Assembly: GCF_030418165.1 (NCBI RefSeq)
Contig: NZ_JAUHTQ010000002.1
Coordinates: 124,001 to 188,000, forward strand
Direction of reading: 5' to 3'
Source: Ureibacillus aquaedulcis
GTDB lineage: Bacteria > Bacillota > Bacilli > Bacillales_A > Planococcaceae
DNA length: 64,000 nt
The notes below the pieces were generated by a model. That model saw only the letters and a list, made by a program, of their open reading frames with translations, did no database searches and was not told the DNA's origin. A program made the translations under genes and the position numbers. Positions 8,305 to 16,210 of the stretch are shown one piece after another. Numbering within the stretch: position 1 is the first letter of the stretch; each line of letters opens with the position of its first letter.

Positions 8305-9186
8305 ATGAAGGATGTATATTTTAAGTATGTAACGGCATTGCTCCTATTTGGCTCTAATGGGATTGTTGCAAGCTTTGTTCTGCAAAATAGCTATGAAATC
8401 GTTTATTTCAGGACGCTGATTGGTAGTTTATTTTTGATTGTTCTATTTGCTTTGTCTAAGCGAAAATTCGGATTTTGGAAGAACAAAATCCATATGCTGT
8501 ATCTGATGATTTCTGGCGTGGCGATGGGGGGAAGCTGGATATTCTTATTTGAGGCTTATACACAAATCGGTGTGAGTGTTGCAACTCTTGCCTACTATTG
8601 TGGACCTGTAATTGTTATGATTCTCTCACCATTTTTCTTTAAAGAAAAGATGACAAGCGCCAAACTTCTTGGTTTTCTGAGTGTGATCATAGGCATGATC
8701 TGTGTAAATGGCCAAGCTTTTTTACAGGGACAACTTTCTTCTGGTCTTATCTTCGGTTTATTAGCAGCAGTCATGTATACATTAATGGTGATATTCAATA
8801 AAAAAGCAACGAGTATAACCGGGTTAGAAAATGCTACCTGTCAGTTAATAATTAGCTTTTTGACTGTTGCAATATTTATGGGTTTAAAGCAAGGATTTTC
8901 AGTAGAGATAGCGGATGGAAATTTGTTGCCTATACTAATATTGGGTGTCATCAATACAGGTATTGGGTGCTATTTCTACTTTTCTTCTATTGGTCGTCTG
9001 CCCGTTCAATCAGTGTCCATCCTTGGATATTTAGAACCCCTCTCGGCATTAATTTTCTCGGGTGCTTTTCTGGGAGAAATGTTGAGTCCTGTGCAAATAC
9101 TGGGAGCTGCATTGATCTTAGGGGGTGCAGCATATGGTGAATTGTTTCAACCAAAAGTTGTATTCTTAAACAAGCTTAAGAAATAA
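8305..9186 (+). CDS. EamA (DMT superfamily) transporter
   Basis: About 293 residues with ten hydrophobic helices in two five-helix halves, the second repeat ending with the conserved SILGYLEPLSALIFSGAFLGE segment typical of EamA/RhaT permeases (YcxC/YdeD type). Such proteins export amino acids or other small metabolites, or import them; the substrate is unknown here. GGAGGGG at 8291-8297 best fits ATG 8305 (seven bases). Divergent from the LysR gene, its likely regulator. Confidence 0.87.
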   Translation: MKDVYFKYVTALLLFGSNGIVASFVLQNSYEIVYFRTLIGSLFLIVLFALSKRKFGFWKNKIHMLYLMISGVAMGGSWIFLFEAYTQIGVSVATLAYYCGPVIVMILSPFFFKEKMTSAKLLGFLSVIIGMICVNGQAFLQGQLSSGLIFGLLAAVMYTLMVIFNKKATSITGLENATCQLIISFLTVAIFMGLKQGFSVEIADGNLLPILILGVINTGIGCYFYFSSIGRLPVQSVSILGYLEPLSALIFSGAFLGEMLSPVQILGAALILGGAAYGELFQPKVVFLNKLKK

Positions 9187-9689
9187 AAATGTTGCGTGAA
9201 GAAGTTAATGGGAATAATCGAAATTTTATTATCGAGGTGTCTAGTAACTATAATGTAATTTCCAATTTGCTTTCATTTATATAGCTTAATTATGAACTTT
9301 AACGAAATGTGAAATTTAACGCAATCCTCTTATAATCCTGCTGAAATTGTAGCGATATCGGAAGCACTTAAGACTCCCAGCGCTGTACTGGGAAATTAAC
9401 TTATTAACTTACTATATAGCAGAATTCAGAAAGGTAATTGAAAGTTTAAGTCGAATCCTTAACTATAGATATTCCGGCAGAGTGGTTAAAGGTGATATTA
9501 ACAATCACTGATATCATCAGAACGAATCATTTTAGTAATGACCCTGTGCTGCTGCTAAGGATTCCAGAGTTGTAGCTTCATAGAGTGAAAATGGAAAAGA
9601 ATATATTCGATATCCATCATAATTATAAATAAAGGAGGATATTTCATCCTAGCAGCTATAAAAGAAATTTGAAAAACAGGAGGCCAGTA
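9187..9689. other. Intergenic region with decayed coding remnant
   Basis: About 500 bases with no intact gene. At 9316-9399 a 27-codon frame (NPAEIVAISEALKTPSAVLG then TAA) reads like the last helices of an XRE-type helix-turn-helix regulator, without its N-terminal part. A short D-arm-like string near 9476 does not fold into a tRNA. No other feature seen. Confidence 0.35.
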
Positions 9690-10294
9690 ATGGAACGAAC
9701 ACCCCGCACAACGGAGCATTATGATGAAATCTTATACATATTGATGAACAAATTTGTAGTCTATTAAAGCAAAGAAAAGAACTTTCCAATAATCCCGGAA
9801 TGCCAACGGATGACATAATTTCTCAGTGGGCTGCAAAATTTGATCTTTATGAAAATTTCTTATATCAAATGTTCGGGACAATAAGGTATGAGCACTTATT
9901 TAAAACCAAAATTGAGCCCTATGGATTCAGAAAGCAACTACCTGTGTTAAAAGCTGTTGAGGTTGGCGAACGTCTTTATACAGTTACGGTGATCAAGCAG
10001 TATGAGAATGCAAGTGTAGTACAATTGCATATCGACAGCGATAATTTAGATGATTCACCACCAGTAGACTTAACTAAAAAACGGAATAACGTTAATTTTG
10101 AATTATTTATAGATGATAAATATGATTGTCGAAAAGATAGGGCAGGGGGAGGGAACGGGCATTATACATGCAGTTTCATTGTCTCACCAGCTTTACCTGA
10201 CGATGTTACGGGAGTTGATTTGGTCTTTAAAGAATATAGCGATAATTTCATGGAAAATCCCACAGGCCTAGAAATTAAAATAAACATAGAGTAA
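9690..10294 (+). pseudogene. Conserved hypothetical protein with single frameshift
   Basis: ATG 9690 has a perfect AGGAGG six bases upstream and starts MERTPRTTEHYDEIL, but this frame stops after 26 codons. Another frame, open from before 9737 to 10294, continues naturally as HIDEQICSLLKQRKELSNNPGMPTDDII. One missing base near 9732-9737 explains both. The intact protein would be about 200 residues: an N-terminal helix resembling a chorismate mutase helix (IDEQI..LLKQRKELS), then a beta-rich domain of unknown function. I recall similar full-length hypothetical proteins in Bacillus with the same opening. Internal ATG 9800 would give 164 residues but has no ribosome binding site. A real pseudogene or an assembly error. 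Confidence 0.6.
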
Positions 10295-10352
10295 AGCTTG
10301 ATCAAGAAAACAGTTAATCTAAATTACCAAAATCAAAAGATTGAGTAATTAG

Positions 10353-10376
10353 CCATCTCACAGAGGTGGTTTTTTA
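10353..10376 (+). terminator. Rho-independent terminator
   Basis: Stem CCATCTC/GAGGTGG (one G-T pair), three-base loop, six T. It lies about 60 bases after the frameshifted gene and separates it from the sigma factor gene. Confidence 0.6.
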
Positions 10377-10488
10377 TTGGCTTGAATAACGTATTTTCAA
10401 ATGTTGGCTGTTTATGCATCTAGAAGAAAAAGTCTCACTGCTAAAAAGATAATGATGAATTGTTGAAGTCTTTTAATTAAAAATTAAC

Positions 10489-10517
10489 TGTAACCTTTTG
10501 GGGAGCTCAATCGAATA
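10489..10517 (+). promoter_or_regulatory. Possible ECF promoter, autoregulation of the sigma gene
   Basis: TGTAAC at 10489-10494 followed by CTTTT, then CGAATA at 10512-10517 with a 17-base spacer. The -35 with its trailing CTTTT nearly repeats that of the promoter at 789 (TGAAACCTTTT). ECF sigma genes usually control themselves. The -10 is less typical and the spacer one base longer than the canonical 16. Confidence 0.4.
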
Positions 10518-10548
10518 ATAGGTGATAACACAAAGAGGGGGGAAATGT

Positions 10549-11088
10549 TTGATTGATTTGAAAAACTTAGAGTCCAGTATCATTGTAATTTACAATGAGC
10601 ATTATTTGGACGTATTTCGATTTCTTGTTTGCTTCTCGGGAAATCAAAATGATGCAGAGGACTTGACTCAGGAAGTATTCATACGTGTGTTAAAGAGTTT
10701 ACCCAATTTTAAAACAGACACTAATATCAAAACATGGATTTTTTCCATTGCCAAGCATGTTGCAATAGACCATTACCGAAAAAAGAAATTTACGGCCATT
10801 TTTAAGGACGGATTTTTCACAAGGCTGGAATCCAAAGATAAAAAACCAGATGAAGAACTCGAAACAACTGAATTGGAGCACTTTATCCATGAAGCAATCT
10901 CCAGATTGAAACCAAATCACCGCGCAGTTGTCATTCTTCGAGGCATCAATGAGTTTTCCGTAAAGGAGACAGCTGCCATTCTTCAGTGCAGTGAATCCAA
11001 AGTGAAAGTAGATTATCACAGAGCTTTGAGAGACCTTAAAAGGAAATTAAATGTGGAGGCTGGGGAGGTATTTTCAAATGCAAAATGA
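10549..11088 (+). CDS. ECF-type RNA polymerase sigma factor
   Basis: 179 residues. Region 2: HYLDVFRFLVCFSGNQNDAE, DLTQEVFIRVLKSLPNF, IKTWIFSIAKHVAIDHYRK; region 4: LKPNHRAVVILRGINEFSVK, ETAAILQCSESKVKVDYHRA. No region 1 or 3, as in ECF (SigX/SigM/YlaC-like) factors. TTG 10549 sits six bases after GAGGGGGG; an upstream GTG at 10522 has no such site. The next gene overlaps its end by 11 bases, as is usual for a sigma factor and its antagonist. A self-activating promoter is suggested at 10489. Its regulon may include the operon at 892, whose promoter is ECF-like, but a second ECF sigma elsewhere is equally possible. Confidence 0.9.
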   Translation: MIDLKNLESSIIVIYNEHYLDVFRFLVCFSGNQNDAEDLTQEVFIRVLKSLPNFKTDTNIKTWIFSIAKHVAIDHYRKKKFTAIFKDGFFTRLESKDKKPDEELETTELEHFIHEAISRLKPNHRAVVILRGINEFSVKETAAILQCSESKVKVDYHRALRDLKRKLNVEAGEVFSNAK

Positions 11089-11980
11089 AAAAGAGTTAAT
11101 GAAGATGATAAAAGAATCTCACCCTCAACATCCGGGGAAGGATTTTATTCAATCCACCGAAAATATGCTTAGACAAAAAGCTAGAAGTATGACAAAGACA
11201 ACAAGAGTAAAAAAATACTCTCTTGCGTCAAGTCTCATTTTATTTTTTGCATTTACGTTCTCCTGGTTATTCTTCTTTAATGGCAGTGAGGCAGTGATCA
11301 ATCTTTCAAATACAATCGGAAGAGATAGCCTGTCGTCTACAGCTTTAAATGACAAAGAACCTATAGTGTTCATTTATCAAACGCATAATGTTGAATCGTT
11401 TATTCCTGAGCTTGAAGGAAATAATGTCAATAAAGTTTATAGTGAGGATATAAATGTTACATCTGTTGGCAAAGAATTGGAGACCGCATTAGAAGAACGT
11501 GAAATAAGTGCAATTCATGATGATACCAATATAAGTGAGATTTTGGTAGACCGAAATTTAACCTTTGCAGATTCTTATACTGTTTCAAGAGAAATAATAC
11601 AAAGGGCATTAAACGAACATCAAAGCATAATGATGTTGCTAGACATACACAGGGACGCTTCCAAGAAATCTGAATCTACTATTACGATTGATGGAATGGA
11701 TTTTGCAAAAATTGGATTGGTTGTATCTAAAACCACTGAGAATTATGAAGCAAATAAAGCCTTTGCTAGTCGCATCCATGAAAAACTGGAGCAATTATAC
11801 CCTGGATTGTCTCAAGGGGTCTTTGAAAAAGGGGTAAACCCAAAAAACACATATAATCAAGATCTTCAAGAGAATTCTGTATTGCTAAATATCGGTGGCG
11901 TAGAAAATACTTTTGAAGAAACCTATCGAACAGCCGATGCTTTAGCAGAAGTTATAAAGGAGATTATTGAGGAATATTGA
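11078..11980 (+). CDS. SpoIIP-family protein with anti-sigma-like N-terminus
   Basis: 300 residues: a cytoplasmic N-terminal segment of about 48 residues (KESHPQHPGKDFIQSTENML), one membrane helix at about 50-72, and an external SpoIIP domain. The SpoIIP part shows VFIYQTHNVESFIPEL, SREIIQRALNEHQSIMMLLD and IHRDAS, with the His residues expected for the metal site of this amidase/endopeptidase family. True SpoIIP degrades peptidoglycan during engulfment; this copy is coupled to an ECF sigma gene (11-base overlap), and the cytoplasmic segment before a single helix has the shape of a membrane anti-sigma factor. It may therefore sense the wall and hold the sigma factor (inference). GGGGAGG lies nine bases before ATG 11078. 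Confidence 0.85.
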   Translation: MQNEKELMKMIKESHPQHPGKDFIQSTENMLRQKARSMTKTTRVKKYSLASSLILFFAFTFSWLFFFNGSEAVINLSNTIGRDSLSSTALNDKEPIVFIYQTHNVESFIPELEGNNVNKVYSEDINVTSVGKELETALEEREISAIHDDTNISEILVDRNLTFADSYTVSREIIQRALNEHQSIMMLLDIHRDASKKSESTITIDGMDFAKIGLVVSKTTENYEANKAFASRIHEKLEQLYPGLSQGVFEKGVNPKNTYNQDLQENSVLLNIGGVENTFEETYRTADALAEVIKEIIEEY

Positions 11981-12307
11981 AAGTGAATATAGGTAATTTT
12001 AGTAATAGTTTAATTTCAATGTTAAGTTCTGAATACAGAATCCGATTTTATTGAGCTCCTCTTTGGGACGGTCCACAAGCCTTTTCCACTTCAATTATCC
12101 CTAAATGAGTAGTGGAAACTGGAGAAATGTTTCTTACTGATTAAGATTAGTTCTAACTTGTGAGTTTTTACTATGTTTTTCAATCCATAAAAATTTATAA
12201 TGTAATAAGGAATGAAATTTGAGAACTACTAACAAAAGTGGGTTTATTTGCTTGCAGCAGTTGTAATGAACTACTTAGCAAACCCATTATCAAAGGAGGA
12301 AAAATAA
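11981..12307. other. Intergenic region, nothing recognised
   Basis: About 330 bases between the SpoIIP-like gene and the VOC gene. No ORF with a ribosome binding site, RNA gene, repeat or terminator with a T-run was found, except the AAAGGAGG just before the VOC start. Confidence 0.4.
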
Positions 12308-12691
12308 TTGAAAATCATTGTAACCAGTTTATTCGTACAAGATCAAGAGAAAGCACTAAAGTTTTATACAGAAACGTTGGGTTTTGTAAAAAAGCAGGAT
12401 GTGCCAATGGGTAAATATAAATGGATAACGGTTGTTTCCAAGGATGACCAAGAGGGAACGGAGCTTGTTCTTGAACCCAATGACAACCCCATCGCCAATG
12501 AGTATCAAAAAAAGTTATTTGATGGAGGCATCCCGGCTACGATGTTCGGCGTTGGGGATATTCAAAAAGAGTATACAAGATTATTGGAAAACGGCGTAAA
12601 GTTTAAAATGGAGCCGAAAAAAGCAGGTGACGTTACAATAGCTGTGTTCGACGATACGTGCGGCAATCTCATTCAAATAATTCAGCAGTAA
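12308..12691 (+). CDS. VOC family protein (glyoxalase/bleomycin resistance fold)
   Basis: 127 residues matching the vicinal oxygen chelate fold: an opening strand VTSLFVQDQEKALKFYTETL, GFVKKQDVPMGKYKWITVVS, ELVLEP, then the second module and the closing VFDDTCGNLIQIIQ. Glu (ELVLEP) and the C-terminal acidic position are consistent with a metal site. Members are dioxygenases, glyoxalases or antibiotic-binding proteins; the substrate is not predictable. TTG start with AAAGGAGG nine bases upstream. Single-gene unit with a hairpin behind it. Confidence 0.85.
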   Translation: MKIIVTSLFVQDQEKALKFYTETLGFVKKQDVPMGKYKWITVVSKDDQEGTELVLEPNDNPIANEYQKKLFDGGIPATMFGVGDIQKEYTRLLENGVKFKMEPKKAGDVTIAVFDDTCGNLIQIIQQ

Positions 12692-12700
12692 CTCTAACTG

Positions 12701-12727
12701 AACCCTGCCTAATCTTAGGACAGGGTT
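12701..12727 (+). terminator. Terminator-like hairpin after VOC gene
   Basis: Stem AACCCTG/CAGGGTT with a nested CCT/AGG pair; almost no T-run follows (tatccctttat), so strength is doubtful. Confidence 0.4.
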
Positions 12728-12807
12728 ATCCCTTTATAAGGGGTAAAGTAGGAATAAATTTAAATAGTGATCATAGGTAGTGGATGTCTTAATTATAGAG
12801 GTGGAAA

Positions 12808-13146
12808 ATGAAGAACCGTACAATGAAATCAAATGTTGGTTATACAATTTTTAAGCCCACAGGTGAAAGACACGAATTTCCACAAGTTGATCTAGTAAAT
12901 CAACTAGTAGTGGGAATAGTAATCTATGAGGGTAAGACATATATGACTGTAACTGTTGATGTAAAAACTAATAATGTAAAAGTTGAAGGGCGTATAGACG
13001 AGTTAGAAAGCTTAAGTATGGGGAGAGACGCATATATAAATATGTTCAAGCAAGAGGCAAAATTCTTTATCGAGAACAATATTTTGAATCCAAACGACTA
13101 TTATGACGAACTTATAAAAAATCAAGGTAGACCATTAGAGTCTTAG
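12808..13146 (+). CDS. Hypothetical protein
   Basis: 112 residues, soluble, with no recognised domain. The start ATG has AGAGGTGG upstream. The middle is beta-rich (VVGIVIYEGKTYMTVTVDVK) and the C-terminal third helical and acidic (DAYINMFKQEAKFFIENNIL). The codon usage and the ribosome binding site support a real gene. It is a single-gene unit with a terminator after it. Function unknown. Confidence 0.65.
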   Translation: MKNRTMKSNVGYTIFKPTGERHEFPQVDLVNQLVVGIVIYEGKTYMTVTVDVKTNNVKVEGRIDELESLSMGRDAYINMFKQEAKFFIENNILNPNDYYDELIKNQGRPLES

Positions 13147-13575
13147 ATTAGAAAAGAATCCTAGGGGGATTCCATAGAGGTTTACCTGTTGGAATAGATT
13201 TATTTTTTATATTTCAAATTTCCATGTTCATAAAAAAATCTAGGATTTGGCTGACAATCATTAATAGATTGTCCGCTTTTTTGTTGTATCTAGCAGGTTA
13301 AGGGAAAAGAAGGTATTAAGCAGTTCATACTAGAATTAGAATTACTAAGTAAGACTTATAAAATATGGGGAATTTGCAATGACTCAACTGCATAGGAAAA
13401 AGAATAATGAACACTTTGATTCCGAGAATTGGAATTCAATAAAGAGCAGGCTATCAAGTGTTTGAAAGTATTGATAATGTGGGGAGAACTTGAAAAAAGA
13501 TTTAAGTATTCATTATTTAAGCAATAACTGTTGCAGAAGATCTTTATAGCAATAATTTTGGGGGAACCTGGCAAT
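13147..13575. other. Intergenic region before APH gene
   Basis: About 430 bases. It holds the terminator at 13248-13282 and short unsupported frames only. A long opposite-strand frame that crosses into the APH gene is judged a shadow. Confidence 0.4.
13248..13282 (+). terminator. Rho-independent terminator
   Basis: Stem GACAATC/GATTGTC with flanking partial pairing (ggct/cgc) and six T, about 100 bases after the hypothetical gene. Confidence 0.55.
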
Positions 13576-14352
13576 ATGAATGATAAATTAAATGAAGTGG
13601 TGGAACAGACTATAGGTCCAATAAAAAAGATTACCTTATTGGATGAACAAGGTTGGACTTCGGAGGTTTGCAGGATAACAACAAGTGAAGGCTCATTTTT
13701 ACTAAAAACTTCATACATAGAAAGATATCGATCATGGCTTAAGTGTGAAGCGGAGACCTTAAAGAAATTAAACCGAATTGAAGGCTTTTCAGTACCCATA
13801 TATTTCGGTTTTTTTGAAGAAGAAAAGAAAAGTCATTTGCTAATGTCTTTTGAAGATGGGATAACGTTAACCAAAGCTCTAAAATTAGCGAAATCTGACA
13901 ATGATAAATTAACATTAATCAAAAGCTTCGGACAGTTCCTACAAAACTTCCATGAGAAAGAGCCGCTTAAGATTTTAAGGCATGAAGAGGATTGGCTAGA
14001 ATATCAATTGTTGAGGGCACAGCACTATTTTGAAAAAGGACAAACTGATGGTAACGCTAGCTTGGAACTGTTAATTAATTTAATGAGCAATAGACCGAAA
14101 ACGGTAAAACAAACTATGATTCATGGTGATTGTACAACAGATAATGTGTTTGTTATTAATGGTAAAGTGCAACTATTTATTGATGTGGGTGCAATGACTA
14201 TAGGTGACCCTCGTTATGATGAAGCTTTGGCAATTCGAAAATTTAAAAATAACCCGGAATATTTGGGTGCGTTTTATGAAGGTTACACAAGGTATCGAGT
14301 GAATAACGCAGAGATTCAATATTTTGAAGAAGGGCTATATGAATTTTTCTGA
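13576..14352 (+). CDS. Aminoglycoside phosphotransferase (APH) family kinase-like protein
   Basis: 258 residues of the APH/choline kinase fold. The catalytic loop MIHGDCTTDNVFV (HGD...N) and the metal-binding FIDVGAMTIGDPRYDEALA are present; the N-lobe has GSFLLKTS with the ATP-binding Lys. This family phosphorylates aminoglycosides, choline, sugars or other small molecules; overall divergence gives no support for a specific resistance enzyme. ATG 13576 is preferred (GGGGGA about ten bases upstream). It is 51 bases before a Nudix gene on the same strand. Confidence 0.8.
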   Translation: MNDKLNEVVEQTIGPIKKITLLDEQGWTSEVCRITTSEGSFLLKTSYIERYRSWLKCEAETLKKLNRIEGFSVPIYFGFFEEEKKSHLLMSFEDGITLTKALKLAKSDNDKLTLIKSFGQFLQNFHEKEPLKILRHEEDWLEYQLLRAQHYFEKGQTDGNASLELLINLMSNRPKTVKQTMIHGDCTTDNVFVINGKVQLFIDVGAMTIGDPRYDEALAIRKFKNNPEYLGAFYEGYTRYRVNNAEIQYFEEGLYEFF

Positions 14353-14403
14353 TTTGCATAACAAATTATCTATGGGAATAAGAAAATTTAAAAAGGAGCT
14401 TTT

Positions 14404-14841
14404 ATGAATTATATAAAGTATCTCAGAAAATTTATCGGTACAAAACCGATTATTGCTCCTGGCTCCGCAATAATCGTTCAGAATAACAATGAAATATTGC
14501 TTCAACTACATTCTGATACCTTGGATTGGGGTATTCCAGGTGGCGGCATGGAACTTGGAGACAGTTTTGAGGAGACGGCACTTCGGGAACTCTTTGAGGA
14601 AACAGGTTTAACCACGGACTCATTAGAGCTAATAACAGTGGTATCAGGTAAAGAATTTTACTTTAAATTTCCAAATGGCGACGAGATCTATAATGCAACG
14701 GCTGTATATAAAGCAACAAAGACCACTGGAACTCTTAGAATAGATGGTGAAGGTTTAAAATTAGCCTATTTTCCTTTAGATAATTTGCCTCAATTGAATT
14801 ATACAACGATGAAAATCTTGGAGACAATTGGATATATCTAA
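14404..14841 (+). CDS. Nudix hydrolase
   Basis: 145 residues with a complete Nudix box, GGGMELGDSFEETALRELFEETGL, shown here as GX5EX7REUXEEXGU from about residue 50. These enzymes hydrolyse nucleoside diphosphates linked to another group. The N-terminus (KYLRKFIGTKPIIAPGSAIIV) closely resembles the Nudix protein at 32405-32854, so the two are paralogues. AAAAAGGAG precedes the ATG. The YtkD/MutT-like function is not resolvable. Confidence 0.9.
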   Translation: MNYIKYLRKFIGTKPIIAPGSAIIVQNNNEILLQLHSDTLDWGIPGGGMELGDSFEETALRELFEETGLTTDSLELITVVSGKEFYFKFPNGDEIYNATAVYKATKTTGTLRIDGEGLKLAYFPLDNLPQLNYTTMKILETIGYI

Positions 14842-14908
14842 TTGATTAATTTGGAAATGGAGAAAAAGCCGACAGTTAAATCTACAAAGAAACCATGGAG
14901 GTGAACTG

Positions 14909-15808
14909 ATGAAAGTAGTGATTGCAGGCGGTTCGGGATTTATCGGCAGTAAATTATCCAACCTTCTAATTAGTGAAGGACACGAAATTGTAATTTTAAC
15001 CAGGAAGGAAAACGGTGCATCAAAGGGTATTAAATATGTAAAGTGGCTTGAAGAAGGCACGGCACCAGAAACCGAGTTGGCAAATGTCGATGCGTTTATT
15101 AACTTGGCCGGAGCTTCGATTAACGATGGGCGGTGGACCGAGCAGCATCAAGAGCAAATCTACAATAGTCGGATGGAAGCAACTGATGAATTATTGAGGA
15201 TAATAGAAGCATTGCCCCAAAAACCATCTACTTTTATCAATGCAAGTGCAATCGGCATTTACCCTGTATCACTGAATGCCGAATATACGGAAAATTCGAC
15301 TATTACACCCAATGACTTTCTAGGCAGGACGGTTTATGATTGGGAAAACAAAGCGAAGCTGTTAGAAAAGTACGGGATACGCACCATCCTTATGAGATTA
15401 GGTGTGGTACTTGGTAAGGATGGTGGGGCACTTCCATTAATGGCCTTGCCATATAAATTATTTGCCGGAGGGACAGTAGGATCGGGTAAGCAGTGGGTGT
15501 CCTGGATTCATGTCATGGATGTTGTAAGGGCGATATCATTTGCTCTTAATAATACTAGGTTAAATGGACCAGTGAATGTGACTTCTCCTTCCCCTTTGAG
15601 AATGGGGGAATTCGGTAAAACAATCGGTTCGGTATTAAACCGTCCGCATTGGTTTCCAGCCCCAGCAATCATGATGAAACTAGCGCTTGGGCAAAAAAGC
15701 AAGCTTGTGCTTGAAGGTCAAAAGGTGTTGCCGAAAGTCCTGATGGAAGAGGGATTTTATTTCGACTTTCCTAATCTTGATTTGGCTTTGAAAGATTTAC
15801 TTAAATAG
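14909..15808 (+). CDS. TIGR01777 family NAD(P)-dependent epimerase (YfhF-like)
   Basis: 299 residues. The N-terminal Rossmann motif GGSGFIGSKLSNLLISEGHE, the segment INLAGASINDGRWTEQHQEQ typical of TIGR01777, and the C-terminal DUF1731 region (FPAPAIMMKLALGQKSKLVLEGQKVLPKVL) identify it. It is an extended short-chain dehydrogenase-like protein; no substrate is established for the family. GGAGGTG lies seven bases before the ATG. It stands 67 bases after the Nudix gene and may be co-transcribed. Confidence 0.92.
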   Translation: MKVVIAGGSGFIGSKLSNLLISEGHEIVILTRKENGASKGIKYVKWLEEGTAPETELANVDAFINLAGASINDGRWTEQHQEQIYNSRMEATDELLRIIEALPQKPSTFINASAIGIYPVSLNAEYTENSTITPNDFLGRTVYDWENKAKLLEKYGIRTILMRLGVVLGKDGGALPLMALPYKLFAGGTVGSGKQWVSWIHVMDVVRAISFALNNTRLNGPVNVTSPSPLRMGEFGKTIGSVLNRPHWFPAPAIMMKLALGQKSKLVLEGQKVLPKVLMEEGFYFDFPNLDLALKDLLK

Positions 15809-16210
15809 GTTTGTTTATATTAAAGGGAATCACAACATTGGTAGGTCTATTAGAGAGTGGGCCTTATAAAACTCTTTCAATAACTAGGAAAATATGTAGT
15901 TACCAGTAGAAAGTTCACAGTTGTTGCTTTTACTTATACAGATTTTTTTACGCGTATTTTCTTCGTGTTTTAATCGTTCAAGTTGATTCGGCTCGATTTC
16001 AGCAATTCTGATAAAGATAAATATCAGCAAACATTCTTTTATCGTTCAAATTTCAAGCCTTTTAAATAAAATCTTTTCACATGGAGATTCTAATCTCCTT
16101 TTTTTATTTGGAGTTATTCTTTGAAGAATTTCTTGAAATAATTGTAAAAAGCATATTTTTTGATAAGATATGTATATTGTAAGGTAAGGCGATTAAAGGA
16201 GGTGCTGACA
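15809..16210. other. Intergenic region before capA-like gene
   Basis: About 400 AT-rich bases. Only the terminator-like hairpin at 16083-16107 and the ribosome binding site at 16195-16202 are recognisable. The short string ATCGTTCAA occurs twice (15971 and 16041), which is probably chance. Confidence 0.4.
16083..16107 (+). terminator. Terminator-like hairpin
   Basis: GGAGA/TCTCC stem, short loop, seven T. It lies 275 bases after the epimerase gene; no gene was found directly before it, so it may end a long 3' region or an unrecognised transcript. Confidence 0.45.

Noticed and set aside
9470-9540. tRNA-like D-arm string (ggcagagtggttaa)
   Set aside because: No acceptor stem, anticodon arm or T-arm could be paired around it.
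13356-13799. 147-residue minus-strand frame
   Set aside because: It overlaps the start of the APH gene on the other strand, has no ribosome binding site and no recognisable domain; the APH catalytic motifs settle the strand.
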